Positions 1 through 7,987 of a stretch of DNA of 64,000 nt are shown one piece after another (position 1 is the first letter of the stretch; each line of letters begins with the position of its first letter). The notes beneath the pieces were generated by a model. It worked only from the letters and a program-made list of their open reading frames with translations, did no database searches and was not told the origin of the DNA. This DNA comes from Sinomonas sp. ASV322 (GTDB lineage: Bacteria > Actinomycetota > Actinomycetes > Actinomycetales > Micrococcaceae). Where the stretch lies: positions 62,001 through 126,000 of the forward strand of contig NZ_JAVFJJ010000008.1 in NCBI RefSeq assembly GCF_030908245.1. Direction: 5' to 3'. The position numbers and the translations under genes were made by a program.

Positions 1-960
1 GCAGCCGCAGACTCGGGCGAACGCACGGGGACCTCGACCGCCGTCGTCGTCGGCGATTCGTTCTATCTCGTGGACTGCGGCCAGGGCGCCGGCCGCCGCA
101 TAGCGCAAGCTGGGCTGGACCTCGCGAACCTCCGAGCGCTGTTCATCACGCACCTTCACTCGGACCACGTCTACGACCTCGCAGGCCTCGGCATCTTCGG
201 CCTCTACGCCCTCCAGGACCGCGCCGGCGACCCAGTGCGCATCATTGGACCCGGCAACCGAGGCGCGCTGCCCCCGGTTTCGCCGCGCGCCGTCGTCGCC
301 CCTTCCCCGCTCGCGCCCACGAACCCGACCCCCGGCACAAAGCGGACGTTCGAAACGCTCATGGCCGCGCACGCCACCGACCTCAACGACCGCATCCTCG
401 ACAGCCTCAAGCCGAGCCCCCTCGAGGTCTTCCGCGCCGAGGACATCGAGATCCCCGACGACGTCGGCTACCACCCCAACGACAACCCGACCCCGGACAT
501 GGCACCGTTCGAGGTCTACAGAGACGAGCTCGTGACGGTCACGGCGATCCTCGTCGAGCACCCGCCGGTCGCGCCCGCGTTCGCGTTCCGCTTCGACACC
601 GCCGAAGGCTCGGTGACCATCTCCGGGGACACGAGCTTCACGCCGAACCTTGTGACGCTCGCCGAGGGCACCGATCTCCTGCTCCACGAGGCCATCGACT
701 TCGAGTGGGTCGAGCAGCTCTACGGCGACAAGACCGACGACGCCTCCAGAGCCGCGCGCGACCACCACTACAAGTCGCACACGAGCGCCCGCGACGCCGC
801 GAAGGCCGCCGAGGCCGCCGGCGCGCGCCAGCTCGCGCTGCACCACCTCGTTCCAGGCCACGCGCCCAGCCGCGTGTGGGAGGAGGCCGCCGAGCACTTC
901 TCGGGCCGCTTCGTCCTCCCCCGTGACCTCGACACCATCCCGTTCGGCTCTCAGCGCTGA
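1..960 (+). CDS. MBL-fold metal-dependent hydrolase (5' end outside window)
   Basis: The reading frame is open from base 1, so the true start lies upstream; the first in-window start-like codon (GTG 70) falls inside the fold. The metal-binding motif HLHSDH is at visible residues 51-56. It is followed by a central SGDTSFTP segment and a C-terminal ALHHLVPGH segment that supply the remaining metal ligands of the RNase Z-like branch of the metallo-beta-lactamase superfamily. The family uses two metal ions, usually zinc, to hydrolyse ester or phosphodiester bonds; the substrate here cannot be read from sequence. The transporter gene starts 25 nt downstream on the same strand, so the pair is probably co-transcribed. 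A secreted arylsulfatase-like or cytosolic esterase role is possible, because the N-terminus (signal or none) is not visible. Confidence 0.85.
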   Translation, partial: AAADSGERTGTSTAVVVGDSFYLVDCGQGAGRRIAQAGLDLANLRALFITHLHSDHVYDLAGLGIFGLYALQDRAGDPVRIIGPGNRGALPPVSPRAVVAPSPLAPTNPTPGTKRTFETLMAAHATDLNDRILDSLKPSPLEVFRAEDIEIPDDVGYHPNDNPTPDMAPFEVYRDELVTVTAILVEHPPVAPAFAFRFDTAEGSVTISGDTSFTPNLVTLAEGTDLLLHEAIDFEWVEQLYGDKTDDASRAARDHHYKSHTSARDAAKAAEAAGARQLALHHLVPGHAPSRVWEEAAEHFSGRFVLPRDLDTIPFGSQR

Positions 961-985
961 GAGAAAACCCGTCAGGAGAAGCACT

Positions 986-2295
986 GTGACCGCCACCCAG
1001 CTCCGTTCGGGCGCGCCGAACTCCCTCAACACGAAGGACATGCGCCGGATCCTCGGCTCGTCCTTCATCGGCAGCGCGATCGAGTACTACGACTTCATGC
1101 TGTACGCGACCGCGGCGTCGCTCGTGTTCGACAAGGTGTTCTTCTCTAACCTCGGCCCCGGCTTCGCGCTCTTCGCATCGTTCGCGACGCTCGCGGTGGG
1201 GTACATCGCTCGGCCCCTCGGCGGCGTCGTCTTCGGACACTTCGGGGACATCCTGGGGCGCAAGAAGATGCTCGTGCTCTCGATGCTCATCATGGGCTTT
1301 GGCACCGTCGCGATCGGGCTATTGCCTACGACGGCGCAAGCCGGCATCGCGGCGCCCGTCACTTTGGTGGCGCTCGCCTCGTCCAAGGAGTCGCCGTCGG
1401 CGGCGAATGGGGCGGCGCCGCGCTCATGGCGGTCGAGCACGCGCCTGCGTCGCGGCGCGGGTTCGCCGCGGCGTTCGCGAACGCGGGCGGGCCGGCAGGC
1501 GCGATTCTCGGAACGCTCGCGCTCTCGCTGTCTGCGGCGGTCTCGGGCAAGGAATTCCTCGTGTGGGGCTGGCGCGTCCCGTTCGTACTCAGCGCGCTGC
1601 TCATCGCCGTCGGCCTCGTGATCCGGCTCAAGGTCTCGGAGACGCCCGCGTTCAAGCGGCTCGAAGCCGCGGGCGAGCAGCGGAGGGTCCCGCTCCTCGA
1701 CGTCCTGCGCAACAACTCCCGCGCCGTGGTACTGGGCCTCGCCGCGACCACCGCGTTCTACGTATGCCAGGCCATGACGACCGTGTGGGGCGTCTCGGTG
1801 GCGGTGGCGAGCGGGGCCGACAAGAACGGCGTGCTGAACATCAAGGCGGCGGCAGCCGTGCTGACGCTCGTCGTGTGCTTCTACTCGGCGCGGCTGAGCG
1901 ACCGGATCGGGCGCAATCGGGTGCTCATCGGGGCCTCGGTGCTCGGCGCGGCGCTGGCGTACCCCATGCTGTGGCTCATGACGAACGGGACGCTGTGGGG
2001 CTTCGGCGTCGCAATCGTGCTGGGCAATGGGCTCGTGCAGGGTTTCCTCTATGGCCCGATCGCGGCCTACGTCGCGGAGCAGTTCCCCACGCGGAACCGG
2101 TACACGGGCGCGTCCCTCGCCTACCAGGGGGCGTCGATGCTCGGTGCCGGGTTCACGCCGATGATCGTCGCTGGGCTGAGCCTCGTGGCCGGCGGGGGCG
2201 TATGGCTCATCGGGGTGTTCTGGGTCGTGATCCTCGCCGCGGGCGCCGTGGCCGTGAAGGTCACGCCGGAGGGCAAGGGCCGCGAGCTCGACTGA
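986..2295 (+). pseudogene. MHS-family MFS transporter, disrupted by a -1 frameshift
   Basis: The GTG at 986 follows AGGAG at 974-978. The first frame encodes a start typical of metabolite:H+ symporters (IEYYDFMLYA, then GHFGDILGRKK, the loop 2-3 signature). After codon 1373-1375 the frame is lost. Homology continues one frame over, where bases 1376 onward read RLVQGVAVGGEWGGAALM, the family's loop 4-5 motif, and the second frame stays open to 2295 with the remaining membrane segments. Inserting one base between 1375 and 1376 (gcgctc-gcctc to gcgctc-cgcctc) restores a single protein of about 436 residues. Relatives import dicarboxylates, shikimate, proline/betaine or alpha-ketoglutarate. The break could be real decay or a one-base sequencing error in a GC-rich stretch. 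I see no slippery heptamer suggesting programmed frameshifting. Confidence 0.85.
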
Positions 2296-2337
2296 GCCCG
2301 CCCCGCCTGTGAAGGGTCTGTCCACGGCCCCGCAACG

Positions 2338-3462
2338 CTATGCGAGCACGGCAACCGCTTCCTCGACCGAGTCCACGAGATGCAGCCGGCCCGCCATGCC
2401 GTGCTCGCGCGCTAGGCTCGCGAGGAGCGGCCACGCGGGCAGCTCCTCGGTCCAGTACCGGCGCCCGACGAGGACCATCGGCGTAATCGTCTCGGGCGTC
2501 CCGTAGTAGTTCTCGCACGCGTCCTGGAAGACCTCCTGAACCGTGCCCGCGGCACCGGGGAGGAACACGACTCCCCCGGTGCTCTTCTCGAGCAGCACCG
2601 CCTCGCGCACGGCGTTGGCGAAGTACTTCGCGATATGCGTCGCGAAGAGGTTCGGCGGCTCATGGCCGTAGAACCACGTCGGGATGCCGAGGCTCGGCGC
2701 CCCGTGCGGATACAGCTCGAGGACCGCGAGCGACGCGCGGGCCCACGCCCCCACCGAGGGCCGGAAGCGGGGGACGACGGCGAGGCGGCCGAGCGCTTCG
2801 TCGAGGGCTTCTGCAGGGCCAGCCGAGAGATAGGCGCCGAGGTTGGCGGCCTCCATCGCGCCGGGCCCTCCGCCCGTGGCGACCACGAACCCGGCCGCCG
2901 CGAGGCCGCGCCCGAGGCGAGCGGCGTCGTCGTACGTCCTGCTGCCGCGCGGGCCCGCGTGGCCGCCCATGACGCCCACGATCTTCCGCCCTTCAAAGGG
3001 CCCCGACAGCGCGTCGAGGAGCGATTCGCCGATGTGGTGGTCGTGGAGCGCGGCGGACAGGGCGCCTTCGACGCCCGCACGGCCCTGCTGCCGCGTCCAC
3101 GCGTAGATCTGGGCGTCGGGGGTCCGCTCGTACGGCTCGGCCTCGACCCCGCGGTAGAGCTCGGGGCCGGTGTAGAGCGAGGGCCGGTACGGATCGAATG
3201 GCAGGCCCGGCAGAGCCGGGAACACGAGCGCGCCGCGCGCCCGCAGCGATTCCTCCATGCCCGGCTGGAACGTGCCGCCGAGGAATACCGCGCCCATCGG
3301 GTCCATCGCCTTGAGCTGAGCCGAGCGGCCGCGGAAGTCGATGGACTGGAGCTGCCAGCCCGCCATGCTGTGCGCTCCCGACGCCACGAGCTCGTCGAAG
3401 CGCTCGAGCGATTCGACCTCGAGCGTCCGCGGCATGGGGCCGAGCGCGGGCGTCGCATTCAT
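2338..3462 (-). CDS. LOG-family Rossmann-fold protein (long form)
   Basis: A 374-residue protein. The C-terminal two thirds carry the lysine decarboxylase-like/LOG fold: VMGGHAGPRG, then GGGPGAMEAAN, then PGAAGTVQEVFQD. These match the family pattern GGGxxGxM and PGGxGTxxE, with Ala in place of the second Gly. LOG proteins hydrolyse nucleoside 5'-monophosphates such as cytokinin ribotides to free base and ribose 5-phosphate. Longer bacterial versions like this one, with about 150 extra N-terminal residues, have no firmly assigned substrate. It converges on the transporter gene, 42 nt apart, and has no obvious operon partner. The ATG start is the first in frame and sits just after a short untranslated stretch. 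Confidence 0.8.
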   Translation of the reverse strand: MNATPALGPMPRTLEVESLERFDELVASGAHSMAGWQLQSIDFRGRSAQLKAMDPMGAVFLGGTFQPGMEESLRARGALVFPALPGLPFDPYRPSLYTGPELYRGVEAEPYERTPDAQIYAWTRQQGRAGVEGALSAALHDHHIGESLLDALSGPFEGRKIVGVMGGHAGPRGSRTYDDAARLGRGLAAAGFVVATGGGPGAMEAANLGAYLSAGPAEALDEALGRLAVVPRFRPSVGAWARASLAVLELYPHGAPSLGIPTWFYGHEPPNLFATHIAKYFANAVREAVLLEKSTGGVVFLPGAAGTVQEVFQDACENYYGTPETITPMVLVGRRYWTEELPAWPLLASLAREHGMAGRLHLVDSVEEAVAVLA

Positions 3463-3615
3463 GGGGAAAGGTTAGCCACCGCCGAGAACTTCCGCGCACG
3501 CGGAGGCAGTTCCGACACAAATCAGAGCCGGATCAGCCCGTTCAAGGTCCAATCCGGCGGCGAATTGTGGAGTTATGAACCTCGAGCGTCGCAAGGGCCG
3601 CTCGATGGACTTGCC

Positions 3616-4710
3616 TCAGAGCTGAACTGCAGGCACCTCGACCCGCACGGGCCGCCCGCTCTCGAGGGACTCCTGCGCGGCGTCCGCGACGCGCGAGGCC
3701 GCGACGGCATCCTCGGGCGTGCACGGGTTCTCACGCTCGCCGAGCACGAGCTCGACGAACGCCGCGAGCTCGGCCCGGTAGGCGGCGTCGAAGCGCTCGG
3801 CGAACGTCTTGTGCGCCTCGCCCGCCGGGAACGCGACGCCCGGCTCGGCCGAGCGGAGCGCGGTCTTGTCGTCGAGACCCACCATGACGGAGGACTTCGA
3901 GCCCTGCACCTCGAGCCGCACGTCATGGCCAGCCCCGTTATAACGGGTCGCGGAGACAGTGCCGACGGTTCCGTCGTCGAACGTCAGGACGGCGAGCGCG
4001 GTGTCGACGTCGCCGGCCTCGCCGATCGCGGGATCGCCGTTGTTGGAACCCTTCGAGTAGACCTCGACAATCTCGCGTCCCGTAAGCCAGCGGAGGATGT
4101 CGAAGTCGTGCACCGAGCAGTCGCGGAACAGGCCGCCGGACGTCGCGATGAACTCGACCGACGGCGGGAACATGTCCCCCGTCATGGCGCGGAACGAGTG
4201 GATCCAGCCAATCTCGCCGGCGTCGAGGCGGCGCTTCACCTCGAGATAGCCCGCGTCGAAGCGGCGCTGGTGTCCGATCTGGACGACGCCTCCGCCTTCC
4301 GCGATGTACTCCAGGACGGGCAGCGAGTCCGCGACCGATCCGGCCACGGGCTTCTCGCAGAAGACGGGGATTCCCGCGTCGACGCCCGCGCGGATGAGCT
4401 CGGGGTGCGTGAGCGTCCCGGTCGCGACGACGAGCGCGTCCACGCCCGAGCCGACGAGTCCGGCCGCGCCCCCGGGCACGAACTCGGCGCCGACTTCCGC
4501 GGCGACGTTGCGGGCGTGCTCCTCGGCGACGTCGGTGAGCTTGAGCCGAAGCTCCACGCCGCGGGCCGCGAACTGCTCGCGGAGGGCCGCGATATTGCGC
4601 GCGTGCATGACGCCGATGCGACCGACGCCGACGAGGCCGAGGGTCACATGGTTCACAGGAAATCGATGGTTCACAGGAACTCCATGGTTCACAGGAAATC
4701 GATGGTTCAT
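3616..4710 (-). CDS. Gfo/Idh/MocA oxidoreductase (inositol 2-dehydrogenase-like) with a repeated N-terminus
   Basis: A 364-residue NAD(P)-dependent dehydrogenase. The Rossmann GVGRIG motif is at about residues 28-33, CEKP with the catalytic Lys at 118-121, and HDFD with the catalytic His at about 201-204. It closely follows the inositol-dehydrogenase branch of the family, so oxidation of an inositol isomer or a related sugar to the ketone is the likely reaction. ATG 4710 was chosen because AAAGGAG lies 6 nt upstream. That start adds 21 residues built from three copies of an NHRFPV-like hexapeptide; an internal in-frame GTG at the end of the repeats would give the usual family N-terminus. A LacI-type regulator gene is divergent, with an IolR-like palindrome and a LacI-like palindrome in between. 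Confidence 0.85.
   Translation of the reverse strand: MNHRFPVNHGVPVNHRFPVNHVTLGLVGVGRIGVMHARNIAALREQFAARGVELRLKLTDVAEEHARNVAAEVGAEFVPGGAAGLVGSGVDALVVATGTLTHPELIRAGVDAGIPVFCEKPVAGSVADSLPVLEYIAEGGGVVQIGHQRRFDAGYLEVKRRLDAGEIGWIHSFRAMTGDMFPPSVEFIATSGGLFRDCSVHDFDILRWLTGREIVEVYSKGSNNGDPAIGEAGDVDTALAVLTFDDGTVGTVSATRYNGAGHDVRLEVQGSKSSVMVGLDDKTALRSAEPGVAFPAGEAHKTFAERFDAAYRAELAAFVELVLGERENPCTPEDAVAASRVADAAQESLESGRPVRVEVPAVQL
4651..4710 (-). repeat. Tandem 18-bp repeat at the dehydrogenase start
   Basis: Reading the minus strand from the ATG, the unit AACCATCGATTTCCTGTG occurs three times in tandem, the middle copy changed to GGAGTT in its centre, followed by a partial fourth (AACCATGTG). The unit is in frame (6 codons, NHRFPV), so copy-number change would alter only the N-terminal length. 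Each unit boundary also re-creates GTGAACCAT, a potential start context. Confidence 0.85.
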
Positions 4711-4749
4711 GGGGCACTCCTTTGTGACGGGATAGTCCAGGAAAGTATG

Positions 4750-4759
4750 GGAACGTTCC
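4750..4759. promoter_or_regulatory. Palindromic operator, probably for the LacI protein at 4841
   Basis: GGAACGTTCC is a perfect 10-bp palindrome with a central CG, the layout usual for LacI/GalR operators. It lies between the divergent dehydrogenase and LacI genes. Assignment to that regulator is inferred from position. Confidence 0.55.
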
Positions 4760-4804
4760 AAGGATTCCTTTAGAGTATCCCCGGGAGGGATCAGGCGGTC
4801 AAGC

Positions 4805-4818
4805 TTTGTCCTGACAAA
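4805..4818. promoter_or_regulatory. IolR-like operator (TTTGTC-CT-GACAAA)
   Basis: TTTGTCCTGACAAA is a perfect inverted repeat with 2 bp between 6-bp arms. It is one of a set of matching sites in the inositol island, and its TGTCCTGACA core fits the motif I recall for the Corynebacterium glutamicum GntR regulator IolR. It lies 23 nt upstream of the LacI start, in the shared divergent promoter region. Confidence 0.6.
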
Positions 4819-4840
4819 ACTGGCATCACGAGGAGGCGGC

Positions 4841-5857
4841 GTGGGGAGAGCTGGGTCCAAGGCTGCGACTATTGTCGACGTCGCCGTGCTGGCCGGCGTG
4901 TCGAAGTCCGCGGCGTCCCTCGCGCTCCGCGGTACGGGCTACGTGAGCGAGGTCAAACGACGGGCCGTGCTCGACGCCGCCGCCGAGCTCGGCTACCGCC
5001 CCAATGCGGCGGCACGCGCCATGGGGGCCCAGCGCAGCGGGATTGTGGGCCTCATCCTCGACGACCTCCGCAATCCGTGGTTCGTCCCCGCCGTCGAAGG
5101 CCTCTCGGCTGGCCTGCATGGCGAAGGGCTCCGGCCCCTGCTTGGGGACTGGCGGCTCGAGGGCGCCCCGCTCGTCGAACGCTTCCTCGAGCTGCGCGTG
5201 GAAGGCATCGTGCTCGTGGGCACGCTCGACGGCGCCGAACCGGCGCTCATCGGCGTCGCACCGGTGCCAGTGGTCCAGGTCGGATCGCCGCGCGCCCAGG
5301 CTCCGGGAGCCGCCGTCGTGACCAACGACGACGCCGAGGGCGCCCGCCGCGTCGTCCGTCACCTCGCGGCGCTAGGCCATCGAAACATCGCGCACCTCGG
5401 CGCGCCGGGAACTGCCGTCGGCGACGCGCGGCGGGCAGGCTTCGAGGAGGAAGCGCGGCGGCTCGGCCTTGCGCACCGCACGGTGGCTGCCGGCCTGACC
5501 GAGGACGCCGGCTACCGGGCCGGACTGGCGCTGCTTGAGGCACCGGACCGGCCCACCGCGGTGTTCGCCGTGAACGACATGGCCGCCCTCGGCGCCTTCT
5601 CGGCCGCCGAAGAGCTAGGCCTCTCAGTCCCCGACGACGTCTCCCTCGCCGGCTACGACGACACCCCGACTGCGCGCCTGCGGACGGTGGGGCTCACGAG
5701 CGTGGACAACGCGAGCGGCGAGGCGGGGCGGGTCGCGGCGGGGCTGCTGGCTAAGGCGATCGCCGCGGGCCCCGAAAGCGTGACCGACGCGGTACTCCTC
5801 GAGCCCGAGCTCAAGGCGCGCGGCAGTACGGCGCCGCCTCCCGCCGTCGTCCGCTAG
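4841..5857 (+). CDS. LacI-family transcriptional regulator (module 1)
   Basis: A 338-residue LacI/GalR repressor. The N-terminal helix-turn-helix (ATIVDVAVLAGVSKSAAS, about residues 9-26) and hinge helix (LGYRPNAAARAM) precede a periplasmic-binding-protein-like sensor domain with the usual DDLRNPWF, FAVNDMAALG and LAGYDDTP segments. The GTG start at 4841 follows GAGGAGG. It is divergent from the Gfo/Idh gene at 3616-4710, whose promoter region contains a LacI-type palindrome (4750-4759) that it probably binds. The effector is unknown; a sugar or cyclitol is expected from the neighbour. It converges on the isomerase gene across a long hairpin. Confidence 0.9.
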   Translation: MGRAGSKAATIVDVAVLAGVSKSAASLALRGTGYVSEVKRRAVLDAAAELGYRPNAAARAMGAQRSGIVGLILDDLRNPWFVPAVEGLSAGLHGEGLRPLLGDWRLEGAPLVERFLELRVEGIVLVGTLDGAEPALIGVAPVPVVQVGSPRAQAPGAAVVTNDDAEGARRVVRHLAALGHRNIAHLGAPGTAVGDARRAGFEEEARRLGLAHRTVAAGLTEDAGYRAGLALLEAPDRPTAVFAVNDMAALGAFSAAEELGLSVPDDVSLAGYDDTPTARLRTVGLTSVDNASGEAGRVAAGLLAKAIAAGPESVTDAVLLEPELKARGSTAPPPAVVR

Positions 5858-5918
5858 GTTGGGCCCGTCCACATCGAGCGGCGCGATCGGGGCCTCCATG
5901 AGCTGTATCAGTTCGTAA

Positions 5919-5978
5919 CGCCACAACTCGTGGCTCTTGGGGGCGTGTTTACCCCTTTCCGGGCCGTGAGTTGTGGCG
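5919..5978. terminator. Long hairpin between convergent genes
   Basis: Arms CGCCACAACTCGTGGC (5919-5934) and GCCGTGAGTTGTGGCG (5963-5978) pair with two mismatches. The arms lie between the convergent LacI and isomerase genes, the position expected of a bidirectional terminator, although no U-run follows. The flank GGCGAACGGAACCC recurs inverted near 39154. Confidence 0.55.
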
Positions 5979-5988
5979 AACGGAACCC

Positions 5989-6756
5989 TCAGCCGCCGAA
6001 CGCTGCCCGGAAGGCCTTGAGCGCGTCGTCGGCGTCGCCCGCCGCGTACGCCTCGAGCCCGATCGTGCCCTCGTAGCCGAGCCCCGCGAGCGCTCGGTGC
6101 ACTGCCGCGTAGTTGATCTCGCCCGTGCCGGGCTCGCAGCGGCCGGGGACGTCAGCGACCTGGATCTCCCCGATCCAGGGAAGGCACTCGCGCGCGAGTT
6201 CTATGAGATTCCCCTCCCCGAGCTGCGCGTGGTACAGGTCCAGCATGAGCCGCGCGTTCGGGTGGTCGACGGCGCGCACGAGCGCGAGCGTGTCCTTGGC
6301 CCGAGCCAGCGGAATGCCGGGGTGGTCGAGGACCGTGTTGAGGTTCTCGAGGCAGAACGTGACGCCGTGCCGCGCGCCGAGCTCGCCGAGGCGCTCGAGG
6401 GTCCGCGCGGCGGTGAGCCACATCGTCCCGTTGGAGCGCCAGTGCGGGCGGGCTGCCCGGCCGTCCACGAGCTCGGCCGGGTGCACCACGAGGCGTTCGA
6501 CGCCGAGCTCGAGCGCCGTCGGAATGAGGGCTTCCGCGGTGGCCACCACGAGGTCTGCGGTGTCAGGCTCGACGAGCGAGCCCGCCGAGTAGCCGGTCAT
6601 GGACGAGAAGCGCGCGCCGGTAGCCCTGAGCTCGGCGAGGTCCTTCTTCCGCGAGTCCCACAGCTCGACGTCGAACCCGGCGTCGTGGATCCGCCGCACG
6701 CGCTCGGCGAACGGTAGGTCCGTGAAGACCATCTCGGCGCAGACCGCGAGCCTCAT
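5989..6756 (-). CDS. Hydroxypyruvate isomerase-like TIM-barrel enzyme
   Basis: A 255-residue protein of the xylose isomerase-like TIM-barrel (AP endonuclease 2) superfamily, close to hydroxypyruvate isomerase (Hyi). It begins MRLAVCAEMVFTDLPF and carries FCLENLNT, LMLDLYHAQ and GEIQVADVPGR segments holding the metal-binding Glu, Asp and His, plus a late GLEAY glutamate. Family members interconvert keto and aldo acids or sugars using a divalent metal. The ATG at 6756 overlaps the stop of the upstream dehydrogenase by 4 nt (ATGA), so the two are translated together. Hence it probably isomerises or epimerises the product of that dehydrogenase; true hydroxypyruvate isomerase activity is only one possibility. 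Confidence 0.75.
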   Translation of the reverse strand: MRLAVCAEMVFTDLPFAERVRRIHDAGFDVELWDSRKKDLAELRATGARFSSMTGYSAGSLVEPDTADLVVATAEALIPTALELGVERLVVHPAELVDGRAARPHWRSNGTMWLTAARTLERLGELGARHGVTFCLENLNTVLDHPGIPLARAKDTLALVRAVDHPNARLMLDLYHAQLGEGNLIELARECLPWIGEIQVADVPGRCEPGTGEINYAAVHRALAGLGYEGTIGLEAYAAGDADDALKAFRAAFGG

Positions 6757-7856
6757 GAGCGGGCCTCGGCACCGGCCGCCGAGGCACCGGCAACGGCCGC
6801 GGTCGCGCCGGACTGGGCAGATTCGATGCACGCGAGGGCGACGGCGAGCGCTCGCCGCGCGTCGGCGAGGCCGGGCGTGAGGGGCACGCCGTGGTCTGGC
6901 TCGGCGGCGCCGTCGCGGCGGGCGCGGACGTGCTGCGCGAAGTCGGCGAGCTCCGCCGTGTAGGCGTCGGCGAAAAGCTCGATGTTGAGGCGCGGGGTCT
7001 CGGCCGCGAGCCCCGAGGCGCCGTAGCGAACGGCCGCGGTCTCGGTCGCGCGGCCCGCTTGGACCATGCCGGCGGAGCCGAAGACCTCGCCGCGCACGTC
7101 GTAGCCGTAGAGCGCGGAGAAGTTGGCCTCAGCGACGGCGATCGCGCCGTTCGCATAGCGGACTGTCACGACCGCCGTGTCGAGGAGGCCCGCATCCTTG
7201 AAGCTCGGCTCGACGAGGGCGTCCGCCGTGACGTGCACACTGACGGGCTCGGCGCCGGGGTTGAGCCAGTTGAGCGCGTCGAAGTCGTGGATGAGTGTCT
7301 CGAGGAAGATGGTCCACTGAGGGATGCGCCCGGCGTGGGGGATGCTGCCGCTGCCTGGGTCTCGGGTGACCGAGCGGAGGAGCTGGGGCGTGCCGACGGC
7401 GCCTGCCGCGACCTCGCGGCGCGCGGCGAGGAAGTCAGCGGCGTAGCGCCGGTTGAAGCCGATCTGCCACTTCACACGTGCCTCGGCGACGGCCTCTTCG
7501 ACGCGTGCGAGCTCCTCAAGATTTACCGCGCCGGGCTTCTCGCAGAAGACGTGCTTGCCTGCGCGGGCGGCGTCGATCGAGAGCTGGGCATGGAAGCGCG
7601 CGGGTCCGGCGATGACGACGGCGTCAATCTCCGGGTCCGCGAACAGGTCAGCCGGGTCCGGGGTCACGCGGGGGACACCGAGCTCGGCGGCGAGGGACCG
7701 CGCGGCCTCGACCGCGGGGTCGGCTATCGCGACGAGCTCCGCGCCCGGTATCCGGAGCGCGAGGCTGCGGGCGTGGTAGGCGCCCATCCAGCCGGCGCCG
7801 ATGAGGGCGATTCGCGCCGGGGCGGGGCGGGCAGAATCGACAGGAAGGTAGGTCAA
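6753..7856 (-). CDS. Gfo/Idh/MocA oxidoreductase (module 2)
   Basis: A 367-residue NAD(P)-dependent dehydrogenase. Its GAGWMG dinucleotide motif is at residues 20-25, CEKP at 105-108 and LIHDFD, with the catalytic His, at about 188-193. The C-terminal alpha/beta domain is complete, while the last about 15 residues are Ala-rich and poorly conserved. The substrate is probably a cyclitol or sugar. It is the first gene of a two-gene operon with the isomerase-like gene (4-nt overlap). It is divergent from a LacI gene, with two matching palindromes between them, so repression by that LacI protein and induction by the pathway substrate are expected. Confidence 0.85.
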   Translation of the reverse strand: MTYLPVDSARPAPARIALIGAGWMGAYHARSLALRIPGAELVAIADPAVEAARSLAAELGVPRVTPDPADLFADPEIDAVVIAGPARFHAQLSIDAARAGKHVFCEKPGAVNLEELARVEEAVAEARVKWQIGFNRRYAADFLAARREVAAGAVGTPQLLRSVTRDPGSGSIPHAGRIPQWTIFLETLIHDFDALNWLNPGAEPVSVHVTADALVEPSFKDAGLLDTAVVTVRYANGAIAVAEANFSALYGYDVRGEVFGSAGMVQAGRATETAAVRYGASGLAAETPRLNIELFADAYTAELADFAQHVRARRDGAAEPDHGVPLTPGLADARRALAVALACIESAQSGATAAVAGASAAGAEARS

Positions 7857-7876
7857 TGGAAGTCCTCTCGGAACGT

Positions 7877-7892
7877 ACTAGAACGATCTAGT
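7877..7892. promoter_or_regulatory. LacI-type operator, module 2, site A
   Basis: ACTAGA-ACGA-TCTAGT is an inverted repeat with perfect 6-bp arms, 20 nt upstream of the module 2 dehydrogenase. A close relative (14 of 16, inverse orientation) lies at 7935-7950 and another (13 of 16) at 15943-15958. Confidence 0.65.
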
Positions 7893-7934
7893 CGAGATGA
7901 GTATGGCAAGTGTCGCACGCCACCGCGGCCGGTG

Positions 7935-7950
7935 TCTATATCGTTCTAGT
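7935..7950. promoter_or_regulatory. LacI-type operator, module 2, site B
   Basis: TCTATATCGTTCTAGT matches the reverse complement of site A at 14 of 16 positions. The centre-to-centre distance is 58 bp, compatible with looping between the divergent promoters of the LacI gene and the dehydrogenase operon. Confidence 0.6.
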
Positions 7951-7987
7951 ACTGTCGGTGACAGGATCCCGGACGGAGAGGAACGCC

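Noticed and set aside
1360-1390. Programmed frameshifting in the transporter gene
   Set aside because: No slippery heptamer, nearby stem or in-frame stop arrangement is visible; a simple one-base loss explains it.
7910-7987. Longer start for the module 2 LacI gene
   Set aside because: The extension would cover the operator at 7935-7950 and lacks conserved residues; ATG 7988 has a good ribosome binding site.
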